DNA from: Ferruginibacter sp050611725
GTDB lineage: Bacteria > Bacteroidota > Bacteroidia > Chitinophagales > Chitinophagaceae
Length of the DNA: 64,000 bases
Direction of reading: 5' to 3'
NCBI RefSeq assembly: GCF_050611725.1
Contig: NZ_JBODJB010000001.1
Coordinates: forward strand, 868,001-932,000
Shown here: positions 1-8,129 of the stretch, piece after piece
Position numbering within the stretch: the first letter of the stretch is position 1
Layout of the letters: every line of letters begins with the position of its first letter
The notes under the pieces: generated by a model
Seen by the model: the letters and a program-made list of their open reading frames with translations, nothing else
Told to the model about the DNA's origin: nothing
The model's database searches: none
Translations under genes and position numbers: made by a program

Positions 1-1
1 T

Positions 2-97
2 ACTGCACTGAGAGATATTCAGGATTTAATGGAGAAAGGGATATTGATCAAAGAAGAGGGAGGAGGAAGAAGTACAAGTTACAAATTGCCAGGTTAA
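2..97 (+). CDS. Fic family protein, C-terminal end (partial)
   Basis: The open frame enters from the left edge and gives 31 residues before TAA at 95-97. The tail, with the motif EEGGGRSTSYKL, looks like the winged-helix C-terminus found behind the Fic (AMP-transferase) core in many bacterial Fic proteins, where it probably acts as a regulatory or DNA-binding module. The catalytic Fic motif lies outside the window, so activity cannot be judged. It converges on the protease gene at 114-1070 with 16 bp between the stops. The family call rests on one short motif. Confidence 0.55.
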   Translation, partial: TALRDIQDLMEKGILIKEEGGGRSTSYKLPG

Positions 98-113
98 TCC
101 GGTGCCCCCAAAC

Positions 114-1070
114 TTATTTATTGCCACGCGGAGCAGCTTGAATTGGAATTGGAATCTGAACCTGTTTTTGTTGCTTGACAAATGCATTTCCATTGTGATT
201 ACAAATGATTTTTACTGCCACATTTAAATTTATCATAATTGCGTGGAAGACAGAGAGCACAGACTCTTGTAATTCTTGCGACTCTTCCAAATCACTTATT
301 TTAAGACCTAAATTCTTTGCATCGATATTATTTATATGCTTAGAATGAGTTTTGAAATTACCATGATTGGATAAATGTTCGGCTATTTTTGAAGCTTTAC
401 TTCCATCTTCACCTTTAAACATGAAATTGTTCAACCAACTTTCGACCAACTGTCTACCAAAAGTTATTTGATTATTGCATTGAATCAATAATGCAGGACC
501 ATATTGATTTAGCATAGGAAGCCATGTACTTAACAATTTAGGATTGTCTACAATTTCTTTTTGAGCTTTTTCAAATTGCTCAATGATAGCATGAGCAGGA
601 ACAGATTGGTATCCGTTAGGCGTCGGTAAAATAAATTGCGGGTCTATCGGCCCTATAAATGAATGCTTGCCCATTAGAATTTCATCAGCAGAACAAGCAA
701 GCATTGTTCCTGCTGACATAGCCGCCTGAGGAATAATGATTCTAATGTTGTCAAATTTTTGGCGTAAGTATGAAACAATCGCTTCAGTAGCTTCAGCAGA
801 ACCACCACCAGTATGAAGAATTAAATCTAAATTTTTATTTTTAAGTCCATGTATAGCCTCCATAAATCCTTGTAAATCTTCGTCAATAATGGATACTAAA
901 TTTGGAGGGGCATCACCAGAAGTCCACTTAGAAGCATATACTATAACATCTCTACCTGTTAATGCGCATAATTGTTGTAAATACTTTTGACGAACCTTAT
1001 CAAATGGATTAGCAATTCCAGCCCTTTGTTCGGCTTGGACTTCATTTAAAATTTGTCCCCAAGTTGGCAT
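114..1070 (-). CDS. SDH-type serine protease (ClpP/crotonase fold)
   Basis: The 318-aa protein resembles the serine dehydrogenase proteinase (SDH_sah) family, soluble relatives of ClpP and SppA. Visible marks are a glycine-rich stretch at about residues 88-91 (GGGSAEATEAI), then AAMSAGTMLACSADEI around residues 115-132 carrying the likely nucleophilic Ser in the MSAGT turn, and GPIDPQ just after. There is no signal peptide or membrane segment, so it is probably cytoplasmic. It lies 47 bp downstream of a 68-aa gene on the same strand, so the two are probably co-transcribed. Members of this family are often found in defence islands, which fits this neighbourhood. The substrate is unknown. Confidence 0.7.
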   Translation of the reverse strand: MPTWGQILNEVQAEQRAGIANPFDKVRQKYLQQLCALTGRDVIVYASKWTSGDAPPNLVSIIDEDLQGFMEAIHGLKNKNLDLILHTGGGSAEATEAIVSYLRQKFDNIRIIIPQAAMSAGTMLACSADEILMGKHSFIGPIDPQFILPTPNGYQSVPAHAIIEQFEKAQKEIVDNPKLLSTWLPMLNQYGPALLIQCNNQITFGRQLVESWLNNFMFKGEDGSKASKIAEHLSNHGNFKTHSKHINNIDAKNLGLKISDLEESQELQESVLSVFHAIMINLNVAVKIICNHNGNAFVKQQKQVQIPIPIQAAPRGNK

Positions 1071-1117
1071 ACTACTAATTTAAGTGGTTATTATTAAGAA
1101 GAGTTATAGCAAACAAG

Positions 1118-1324
1118 TTAGCCTACATGATTTGAGGTTGTAATTACTGGAGGTTGGTTTAGAATAGCAATGTATTCTTCATAACTTTCTATAGATATTT
1201 TATTCTCATTAAAGTTTTCCATTGTTTGTGATAATTCTGGATAAAGCTCATTGCCTAACTTATTAAAATCGTCAAATATTTTTTTGAAATCTTGAGGTTG
1301 AAGAATTTCATTTTCTTGATGCAT
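1118..1324 (-). CDS. Small acidic hypothetical protein
   Basis: A 68-aa reading frame directly upstream of the SDH-type protease on the same strand, with ATG at 1322-1324. It is rich in Glu and Asn, is predicted to be mostly helical and soluble, and has no cysteine or membrane segment. I do not recognise the family. Its position as first gene of a two-gene unit with the protease suggests a partner or adaptor, but that is inference from spacing only. Confidence 0.45.
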   Translation of the reverse strand: MHQENEILQPQDFKKIFDDFNKLGNELYPELSQTMENFNENKISIESYEEYIAILNQPPVITTSNHVG

Positions 1325-1835
1325 TTCTAAATTTTTATAGTTTATAATGACTCAAATGCCGGTTAAAATTTTGATAATGGGTACTATTGATTTTGGGGAA
1401 ATTCTGGCATTTCACAGATATTGGCGCAGAAACAATGCCAATATAAAATCATTTTTTCATTTATTCGACTTTTTATCCTACAAATGCAAAGCTACGTGAC
1501 TTTTAGATAAAAAGTAAGTTAATTCCCCGTCATTCTGGTTACAAATAAAGAACAAATGCTCGGCTAAAACAATAGGTAAATCAAGCTAATTAACATAAAT
1601 GCAGCGTTGTTAATAAAAGTAGTTGATTCATTTAGCAAGAGTTATATGAAAAATTCATTGTTTATCGAGTTAACAGGTTTTTACTTGAGTCTTTAATTTT
1701 GTGAGTATCAACAATGTTTAAGGCATATTGCCGGGATGTGTTGAGGGATATTGAAGCAGTTTGTAAAGTGGTAGATTTCTTGTCTCAAAGTATATTTTGT
1801 GTAAATCAGTCAAATTTTTATTACGAATAATGTTA
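1325..1835. other. 511-bp intergenic region without recognisable gene
   Basis: AT-rich DNA between the small protein/protease pair and the hsdR stop. No frame with plausible protein composition was found. A TAGCTTTG box (minus strand, 1487-1494) resembles the Bacteroidota -7 element but has no TTG at proper spacing. A weak AT-only hairpin (1825-1848) overlaps the hsdR stop and is not a convincing terminator. Confidence 0.5.
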
Positions 1836-4742
1836 TTATTCATTATTCATCCCATTAATAAATGTTTCTACAAAATCTATAATACGCTTTAAAATTCTAT
1901 CTCCTAATTTCTTACGTTGTAATAGCCCTGGCTTTTCTCCTTCTATAAGATCCAATACCTCATCTCTTAATGGTTCTCTTTCTGCAAACAGATAGTCTTC
2001 AATAAGCTTTTCAGTTTTTTCATAAGAAAGCTTTTCTTCCTTTACTAATGAGTTAAATGCCTTTTTCTGCTCTTCGCTCCAATATTTATCAAACTCTTGT
2101 GCTATATCGTCAGCATCAGTAATAACAGGCAAATTTTCCAAAATGAATTTTTCAATTAATTCCCGTTTGCTTCGAAGAGTTGTTTCTGTATTTAATAAAT
2201 TAAAGATTTCTCTTTCTGCATTCGTGGTGTCTTTTTGAGTTTTTGATTTTAATTTAATTAAAAGCTGAATGATATATGCTACATTAATTTCATCACGGAT
2301 AATTAGCTCTAACTCAAAATCAACATCATCTAAAATTGAAACCTTTTCCTTTTGAGTTTTTACTTTTTGCCATAGATCAAGGTATTTACTCTTAAAGTCT
2401 TCAAAAAGTTGCTCGCTCATTTTCATATCTTCCCATTTGAAGTCTGAAAAGGCTGTGAGTATATTTTTGATTCTCATTAAATCTCGGAAAGCTTTAATAA
2501 AAGAAAGCTCATCGTCTTCTGTTTCAAGGTCATTAACACTATCTGTGGTGGGTGTTATCTCTAATAGCTTTTCAAATGCATCATTAAATTTGGCAACATA
2601 ATCCTCATATGGCTGCATAACAATTACTTCAATTGCCTCCTTATTACTGAAAAGAGTAATTGCTTCATCAGTTCTATTTTTTAAATTTCGGAAAGCAAGA
2701 ATGTTACCTTGTGATTTCATTTCATTCAAAATACGATTAGTACGACTATATGCCTGTATTAGCCCATGATATTTTAAGTTTTTGTCAACATACAACGTAT
2801 TAAGCTTTTTAGCATCGAAACCAGTTAGAAACATATTCACTACCAATAAAATATCAATACGATTATTTAAGTTTTCTGATTGTCGCTCTCTGTCTTTTAA
2901 TTTTTTTGAAATGTCATTGTAATAATTATAAAAATCCTCGCTGGTTTTAGTGGAATATTTTGTGTCGTATAGTTCATTGTAATCTTCTATATACTCATCC
3001 AGTTTTTCACGACTATGAGCTTGCAACCCGTACAATGCTTTAGGTTCTTCAACAACTGAAAGTTCATCAGGTAAAAATCCATTAGCATCAGCATCATCTT
3101 CGTTAGCGGCATAACTGAAAATGGTAGCTATATTTAGATTGTGTTCACCTGCTAATTTTTTTCGTTTGAATATATCATAATACTTAATAAGACATTTCAC
3201 ACTATCAACAGCAAACATTGCTGAAAAATCACGATTGTGTGTCTTCCGATTATGATGAGCAATAATATAATCAGCAATCTTTTCCAACCTGGTCGAATCT
3301 TCCATTAATTCTTGAGTATCTATATCCTCCACTTCGATATCAATTGTGGTTGCAGTATCTTTTTGCTTGTATTTACCAACATACTCGACTGAAAATTTGA
3401 GTACGTTTTCATCTTTAATTGCATCAGTGATTACATATTTATGAAGACAATCTTCAAACAGGTCTTTTGTCGTCCGTTTGCCTAATTCGTTTTTATTGGC
3501 GTTATCTGCAAAAATAGGAGTGCCTGTAAACCCAAACATTTGAGCTTCTCCGAAATATTCTTTTATACGTTTATGCGTATCCCCAAACTGACTTCTATGA
3601 CACTCATCAAAAATGAAGATGATTCGTTTGTCTTTCAGTTCTGCCATCTTCTTTTCATACTTCAATTTGCTTATCGCAGTGTTGAGCTTTTGAATAGTGG
3701 TTACAATTAATTTTGTCTCCTTAGCTTCTCCTTTTTTATCAATATATGTATCTATGAATTGTTTTACTAAATTGCTCGTATTATCAGTTCCATCAATACA
3801 TCCATCACTAAAACTATTGAACTCTTTGGTAGTTTGATAATCTAAGTCTTTTCTGTCTACAACGAAAACCACTTTATGGACCTCGGGCATATCCATTAAA
3901 ATTTGACTGGCTTTAAAACTGGTCAATGTCTTTCCCGAACCTGTAGTATGCCATATATAGCCATTTCTGATAGAGTTCTTTACCCGTTCAATTAAAGCTT
4001 CAACTGCATAAAACTGGTAAGGACGTAATACCATTGGGATTTTATAAGCCTCATTTAATACAATGTATTTACATATCATTTTGCTGATATGGCAAGGTTC
4101 TAAAAAGGCATCCGTAAAACCATTCAAAATATTAGTTAGACGTTTGTTTTCTACATCCGTCCAATAGAATGTCTGTTTGAAACTTTGATTACGGTTATTT
4201 GCATAATACTTTGTATTTACTCCGTTGCTAATAACAAAGATTTGAACATACTGGTATAGCGCCGAATTTGCAGCAAAGGAGTGGCGTTGATAACGATTTA
4301 TTTGATTGAAAGCCTCTTTCAGTTCTAATCCTCTTCGCTTGAGTTCTATTTGAACCAGAGGAAACCCATTTATTAATAAAGTAACATCATATCTATTTTT
4401 GTATTTACCTTCCTGAGCTACTTGATTAGTTACTTGGTATTGATTTTGGCACCAATGTTTGGTATTTAAGAATTCGAAATAAAGATTATCTCCGTTATCC
4501 CGTACAATATGCTGTTTTTGTCTAAGGGCCTTTGATTTTTCAAATACCGATCCCTTGTTGAGAATATTTAATACTTTCTCAAATTCACTATCTGAAAGGC
4601 TAAAATTGTTATGTTTTTCTAATTGCTTTTTAAGATTATCTAAAAGACTTGCTTCATCAAAAATTGAAATATATTGATAGCCCAATTTTTGTAATTGGGC
4701 TATCAATTTCTCTTCTAATATTTGTTCAGATTGTTTCGACAT
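1836..4742 (-). CDS. hsdR: Type I restriction enzyme, R (motor/nuclease) subunit
   Basis: This 968-aa HsdR is the translocating and cleaving subunit of the type I complex. The N-terminal PD-(D/E)XK nuclease is visible at residues 118-136 (D119 and the ExK of QIELKRR at 133-135). The SF2 motor follows: RPYQ at 240-243, Walker A TTGSGKT at about 266-272, DECH at 379-382, and TGTP about 25 residues later. The length is normal for the family and no frame break is visible. It is the last gene of the minus-strand run hsdM-hsdS-(recombinase)-hsdR and begins 65 bp after the recombinase stop. ATG is at 4740-4742. The locus appears complete and is probably functional. Confidence 0.95.
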   Translation of the reverse strand: MSKQSEQILEEKLIAQLQKLGYQYISIFDEASLLDNLKKQLEKHNNFSLSDSEFEKVLNILNKGSVFEKSKALRQKQHIVRDNGDNLYFEFLNTKHWCQNQYQVTNQVAQEGKYKNRYDVTLLINGFPLVQIELKRRGLELKEAFNQINRYQRHSFAANSALYQYVQIFVISNGVNTKYYANNRNQSFKQTFYWTDVENKRLTNILNGFTDAFLEPCHISKMICKYIVLNEAYKIPMVLRPYQFYAVEALIERVKNSIRNGYIWHTTGSGKTLTSFKASQILMDMPEVHKVVFVVDRKDLDYQTTKEFNSFSDGCIDGTDNTSNLVKQFIDTYIDKKGEAKETKLIVTTIQKLNTAISKLKYEKKMAELKDKRIIFIFDECHRSQFGDTHKRIKEYFGEAQMFGFTGTPIFADNANKNELGKRTTKDLFEDCLHKYVITDAIKDENVLKFSVEYVGKYKQKDTATTIDIEVEDIDTQELMEDSTRLEKIADYIIAHHNRKTHNRDFSAMFAVDSVKCLIKYYDIFKRKKLAGEHNLNIATIFSYAANEDDADANGFLPDELSVVEEPKALYGLQAHSREKLDEYIEDYNELYDTKYSTKTSEDFYNYYNDISKKLKDRERQSENLNNRIDILLVVNMFLTGFDAKKLNTLYVDKNLKYHGLIQAYSRTNRILNEMKSQGNILAFRNLKNRTDEAITLFSNKEAIEVIVMQPYEDYVAKFNDAFEKLLEITPTTDSVNDLETEDDELSFIKAFRDLMRIKNILTAFSDFKWEDMKMSEQLFEDFKSKYLDLWQKVKTQKEKVSILDDVDFELELIIRDEINVAYIIQLLIKLKSKTQKDTTNAEREIFNLLNTETTLRSKRELIEKFILENLPVITDADDIAQEFDKYWSEEQKKAFNSLVKEEKLSYEKTEKLIEDYLFAEREPLRDEVLDLIEGEKPGLLQRKKLGDRILKRIIDFVETFINGMNNE

Positions 4743-4807
4743 AAGTAGATCCTAAAGAAACGAATATACTAATTTTAGAAGCTCATGATTGTATATACGC
4801 TTAATAA

Positions 4808-5734
4808 TCATTTTAAACCTCGGAACATCTGATCAATTGCTTTCTTTTTTTGTTCTAAATTGGGGTGTACATATAAGTTTAATGTTGTGCTAATATTTGA
4901 ATGCCCTAATAATACGCTTACTGTTTTATAATCGCACTTACTTTCAATACATCGGGTTGCAAAACTGTGTCGTAATCCGTGAAATTTTAATTCCGGCATA
5001 TCCAATTCTTTCATGAGCTTTTTATAATAGCTTCTATAGGTTCTTGGCTCTGTTGGTTTTGCTTCATTTGTTAATATAAAAAAGGTGTTGTTTACGATTT
5101 TTTTTACGGGCTTTAGCATTTTTAATAACTCTTTACTTAAAGGGATTTCCCGAATAGAATTTTTGGTTTTAGGGGCATCAAGTACAAGCTCTGTTTTACG
5201 AACACCTTTTTCTATTATATAGATGCGCTGTATCGTCCTTTTTACTTTGATAATTGCAGCATCAATATCAATATCTTCCCAAGTAAGAGCGCATATTTCT
5301 CCAATACGCATGCCTGAACATAGACAGATATATATTCCTAAATTTCTAAAAGTGAAATGTTCCTGGATGTGGTTCATTAACTTTTTTTGATTAGTTCTAC
5401 TAAATACTTCAACATTATGTTTTTCTCTTTCAGTTGGAAATTGGATATTGAATTGTGAATATTTTAACCATTTGTTTTTTGCCCCAAATTTCAGCACCAT
5501 CTTCAGGACAATCAAAATATCCTTAATAGTTTTCTGGCTTAACCCATGCTCTAATTTTCCAAGAACAAATGTTTGTACTTCTAACTCTTCAAGTTTGTAC
5601 TTGCTCCCAAATGCTGGCGCCAAGTGATTTTCCAGTAGTAGAGCATAAGCTGAAAAACTGGATTTTTTTACATACATTTTTTTGTCTTCTTTCCATAGTT
5701 CAATGATCTCTGAGATTCTTTTTTGTTGATTCAT
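4808..5734 (-). CDS. Tyrosine recombinase, probable hsdS invertase
   Basis: A 308-aa tyrosine recombinase with a SAM-like N-terminal core-binding domain (about 1-95) and a full catalytic domain. Catalytic residues are R143 (GMRIGE), H252 and R255 (HGLRH), H278 (LLGHS) and nucleophile Y288 (LNLYVH). It lies between the silent hsdS cassette and hsdR, just outside the left 31-bp inverted repeat (its start is 78 bp from it). This is the typical place for the dedicated invertase of phase-variable type I loci in Bacteroides, Streptococcus and relatives. Inference: it flips the DNA between the hsdS repeats rather than moving the island, although an island integrase role cannot be excluded. All catalytic residues are present. 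Confidence 0.9.
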   Translation of the reverse strand: MNQQKRISEIIELWKEDKKMYVKKSSFSAYALLLENHLAPAFGSKYKLEELEVQTFVLGKLEHGLSQKTIKDILIVLKMVLKFGAKNKWLKYSQFNIQFPTEREKHNVEVFSRTNQKKLMNHIQEHFTFRNLGIYICLCSGMRIGEICALTWEDIDIDAAIIKVKRTIQRIYIIEKGVRKTELVLDAPKTKNSIREIPLSKELLKMLKPVKKIVNNTFFILTNEAKPTEPRTYRSYYKKLMKELDMPELKFHGLRHSFATRCIESKCDYKTVSVLLGHSNISTTLNLYVHPNLEQKKKAIDQMFRGLK

Positions 5735-5812
5735 AAATTTTGATTTAAAGATTTTATCCTAATGCCAAAAGATATGAATAAACGATTTTAACAAGGACGA
5801 AAAATCTTTAAG

Positions 5813-5843
5813 GTTCCAAATTTGAGATTCCCGGGATTTGAGG
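5813..5843 (+). repeat. Outer inverted repeat, left copy (IR1-L, 31 bp)
   Basis: 31 bp identical to the reverse complement of 8021-8051. It encodes the conserved VPNLRFPGFE start of the first target-recognition domain. The pairing ends at both edges with a mismatch. Recombination between IR1-L and IR1-R would invert the whole 2.2-kb segment and place the silent hsdS behind the expressed start codon in frame. Confidence 0.95.
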
Positions 5844-6883
5844 ATAGTTTTTGGACTAACAGCAAAATTGGTGAGATTTTAAAAATAGGTAGTGGTAGAG
5901 ATTATAAACATTTGCAAGAAGGAAATATTCCTGTTTTTGGAACAGGCGGATATATGACTTCTGTTAACGAATATCTTTTTGATGGTGAAACTGTTTGTAT
6001 AGGAAGAAAAGGTACTATTAATAAACCATTTTATTACAATGGGAAATTGTGGACGGTTGATACATTATTTTATACCCACTCTTATAAAGATATTATACCA
6101 AAATTTCTATTTTATGTTTTTGAACAAATAAATTGGTTAAAGTATAATGAGGCGTCTGGAGTTCCAAGCCTCTCAAAAAACACAATTGAGCAAATTGACG
6201 TTTTCATTCCATCAAAAAATGAACAAAATAAAATTGCATCACTTCTCTCATTGCTTGACAACAGAATTCAAACTCAAACCAAAATAATTGAAGAGCTTGA
6301 ATCTTTAAGTAAAGGGCTAAGAGAAAAACTATTTTCGCAGCAGTTACGATTTAAAGATGATAAGGGGAATGAGTTTCCTGATTGGGAAGAAAAAAAATTG
6401 GAATATGTATGTGAGAAAAAGTCTTCAAACATTTCGGCAAATAAAATTGAAAACAATTTTGGCGAATATATTATTTATGGGGCTTCTGGTATTTTGAAAA
6501 AAGTCGATTTTTATGAAGAAGAATCCGATTATATAAGTATTGTAAAAGATGGAGCAGGAGTAGGTAGACTTTTTTATTGTAAAGGGAAGTCCTCTGTTTT
6601 GGGTACGATGGATATTATTAAACCTTCAAAATCGATTAATACTTACTTTTTGTTTTGCTTATTAAGCAATATTGATTTTACAGCATATGTCACTGGCAGC
6701 ACAATTCCACATATTTATTTTAAAGACTATAAAAAAGAAAGATTGATTATTCCATCTATGGGAGAGCAGTTAAAGATTTCAAGTTTTCTTTCATCAATTA
6801 ACCAGAAAATTAATATTGGAAAGAAATCATTACAGCAATATGAACATCAGAAAAAGTACTTTTTACAAAACATGTTTATATAA
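5822..6883 (+). pseudogene. hsdS: Silent hsdS cassette (promoterless, no start codon)
   Basis: This open frame encodes a two-domain type I specificity subunit: first TRD at about residues 1-150, a conserved helical spacer at about 150-190 (DNRIQTQTKIIEELESLSKG), and a second TRD to the end (FLQNMFI). It has no proper start. The only initiator at its front is TTG inside IR1, and an in-frame TAA lies at 5789-5791 with no ATG between. The recombinase gene reads away from it, so no promoter is evident. It faces the expressed hsdS tail to tail and overlaps its stop by 8 bp. The frame is otherwise intact, so this is a storage cassette rather than a decayed gene; it becomes expressed when inverted. 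Both TRDs differ from those of the active copy. Confidence 0.92.
6280..6395 (+). repeat. Inner inverted repeat, left copy (IR2-L, 116 bp)
   Basis: 116 bp perfectly matching the reverse complement of 7406-7521. The similarity extends leftward with scattered mismatches (6271 and 6279 differ). It encodes the central conserved helix of HsdS and the RFKDDKGNEFPDWEE entry to the second TRD. Inversion here exchanges only the second TRD between the two hsdS genes. Confidence 0.95.
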
Positions 6884-6887
6884 ACAT
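6872..6887. repeat. 16-bp palindrome at the hsdS tail-to-tail junction
   Basis: A perfect AT-rich palindrome in which both hsdS genes terminate: the plus-strand TAA is at 6881-6883 and the minus-strand TAA at 6876-6878. Both proteins end MFI because the palindrome encodes the same tail from either side. This is close to the symmetry centre of the invertible segment. Confidence 0.8.
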
Positions 6888-8081
6888 CTGCTGCAAAAAA
6901 TATTTCTTTTGCTTTACTAACGATTCGAAAATTTTTATACTAATATTAATTTTCTGGTCAATCGATAACAACAATTTAGCAATTTTGATTTGTTCTTGTA
7001 CTGAAGAAGGAATAATCAAAGGACATTTAAGCACCTCCTCTTTTCTTAAATTTGTTTGTCCTACTCCTGAATCAAAAGATAAATAATATTCATTACGATT
7101 CAGCATAAAATACAAAAAGGGATTATAACAATTAAATGCCTTCAACCCACAAATACGTTGATTCAATGTATATTTATTATTCTCATCAATTAGAAAACAT
7201 TTAGCCAAAGCCTTGCCATTCGGAACATCGCTCATAACCATTACTATTTCATCTTTATATAATGGCATGATACATTCATTCGAATATTTTTTAACATCCC
7301 CTACTCGAGAAATAAATTTAGAATTTACAACAATGTACTTTCCGTTCTCATCAATATCATTTTCATGAGCTTTCCCATTTTTAAATTCAACAAGATTGCC
7401 TAATATTTTTTCTTCCCAATCAGGAAACTCATTCCCCTTATCATCTTTAAATCGTAACTGCTGCGAAAATAGTTTTTCTCTTAGCCCTTTACTTAAAGAT
7501 TCAAGCTCTTCAATTATTTTGATTTGAGTCTGAATTCTGTTGTCAAGCAATGAAAGAAAAGATGAAATTTTTTTTTGTTCATCAATAGAAGGGAGGTTTA
7601 TTTCAATTTTTTCAATTTCTGACTTACTGATTTCGGGAAATGTTGAGCCGTTTGAACGTTTTATTAATTCATATTTATTCTCTTTAATCCAATTGTAAAT
7701 AAAAATATTATTATACCCTTTATCAACTACCAAAGATTGAAACCCCTGATTAGTAGTACATTCCTCAAGTGCGATTGATGCCTCTCCAATAGTTGCTCTT
7801 GTTGTCAACAAGATCGTTCCCTTTGGTAATATTTTAGCGGATGACTTTTTTAGCCCTAATTCACTAATTGTCCTTTCACTTTTAGAAACAAATCTGGTTT
7901 TTATCTCTGTTGGAGTAAACCATTGAATATTACCATTCCAGTATTCATTTTTATTTGTTTCTGGAGTTCCTCCCCCAATTACCTCACAAATCTCTCCTAA
8001 TTTCTTTTCCACCCACCCCCCCTCAAATCCCGGGAATCTCAAATTTGGAACGTTAGCTTTATTTTTTCTTTTATCGATCAT
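6876..8081 (-). CDS. hsdS: Type I restriction-modification specificity subunit (expressed copy)
   Basis: A 401-aa HsdS, the DNA-recognition subunit shared by the methylase and restriction complexes. It starts with ATG at 8079-8081, 48 bp after the hsdM stop. The N-terminus MIDKRKNKANVPNLRFPGFE runs into IR1. TRD1 follows (about 20-190), then the conserved helical spacer inside IR2 (about 188-225), TRD2 (about 226-370) and a short C-terminal helix. It is the only hsdS copy with a start codon and an upstream operon, so it is the currently expressed allele. Its two TRDs can each be exchanged with those of the silent cassette through IR1 and IR2. Confidence 0.93.
   Translation of the reverse strand: MIDKRKNKANVPNLRFPGFEGGWVEKKLGEICEVIGGGTPETNKNEYWNGNIQWFTPTEIKTRFVSKSERTISELGLKKSSAKILPKGTILLTTRATIGEASIALEECTTNQGFQSLVVDKGYNNIFIYNWIKENKYELIKRSNGSTFPEISKSEIEKIEINLPSIDEQKKISSFLSLLDNRIQTQIKIIEELESLSKGLREKLFSQQLRFKDDKGNEFPDWEEKILGNLVEFKNGKAHENDIDENGKYIVVNSKFISRVGDVKKYSNECIMPLYKDEIVMVMSDVPNGKALAKCFLIDENNKYTLNQRICGLKAFNCYNPFLYFMLNRNEYYLSFDSGVGQTNLRKEEVLKCPLIIPSSVQEQIKIAKLLLSIDQKINISIKIFESLVKQKKYFLQQMFI
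7406..7521 (-). repeat. Inner inverted repeat, right copy (IR2-R, 116 bp)
   Basis: Exact inverted partner of 6280-6395, located in the spacer region of the expressed hsdS. The match breaks at both ends (7405 against 6396; 7522 against 6279). Confidence 0.95.
8021..8051 (-). repeat. Outer inverted repeat, right copy (IR1-R, 31 bp)
   Basis: Exact inverted partner of 5813-5843. It lies 28 bp inside the expressed hsdS, so the start codon and first ten or so codons stay fixed when the segment flips. Confidence 0.95.
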
Positions 8082-8129
8082 TAAATGACTTTATTTCTTT
8101 TCAGTAAAAATTAAGGATTAATGATCTTA

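Noticed and set aside
4808..5734. Recombinase as integrase of the whole island
   Set aside because: It lies 14 kb from the tRNA border and directly beside the hsdS repeats, so an invertase role is the simpler reading, though not excluded.
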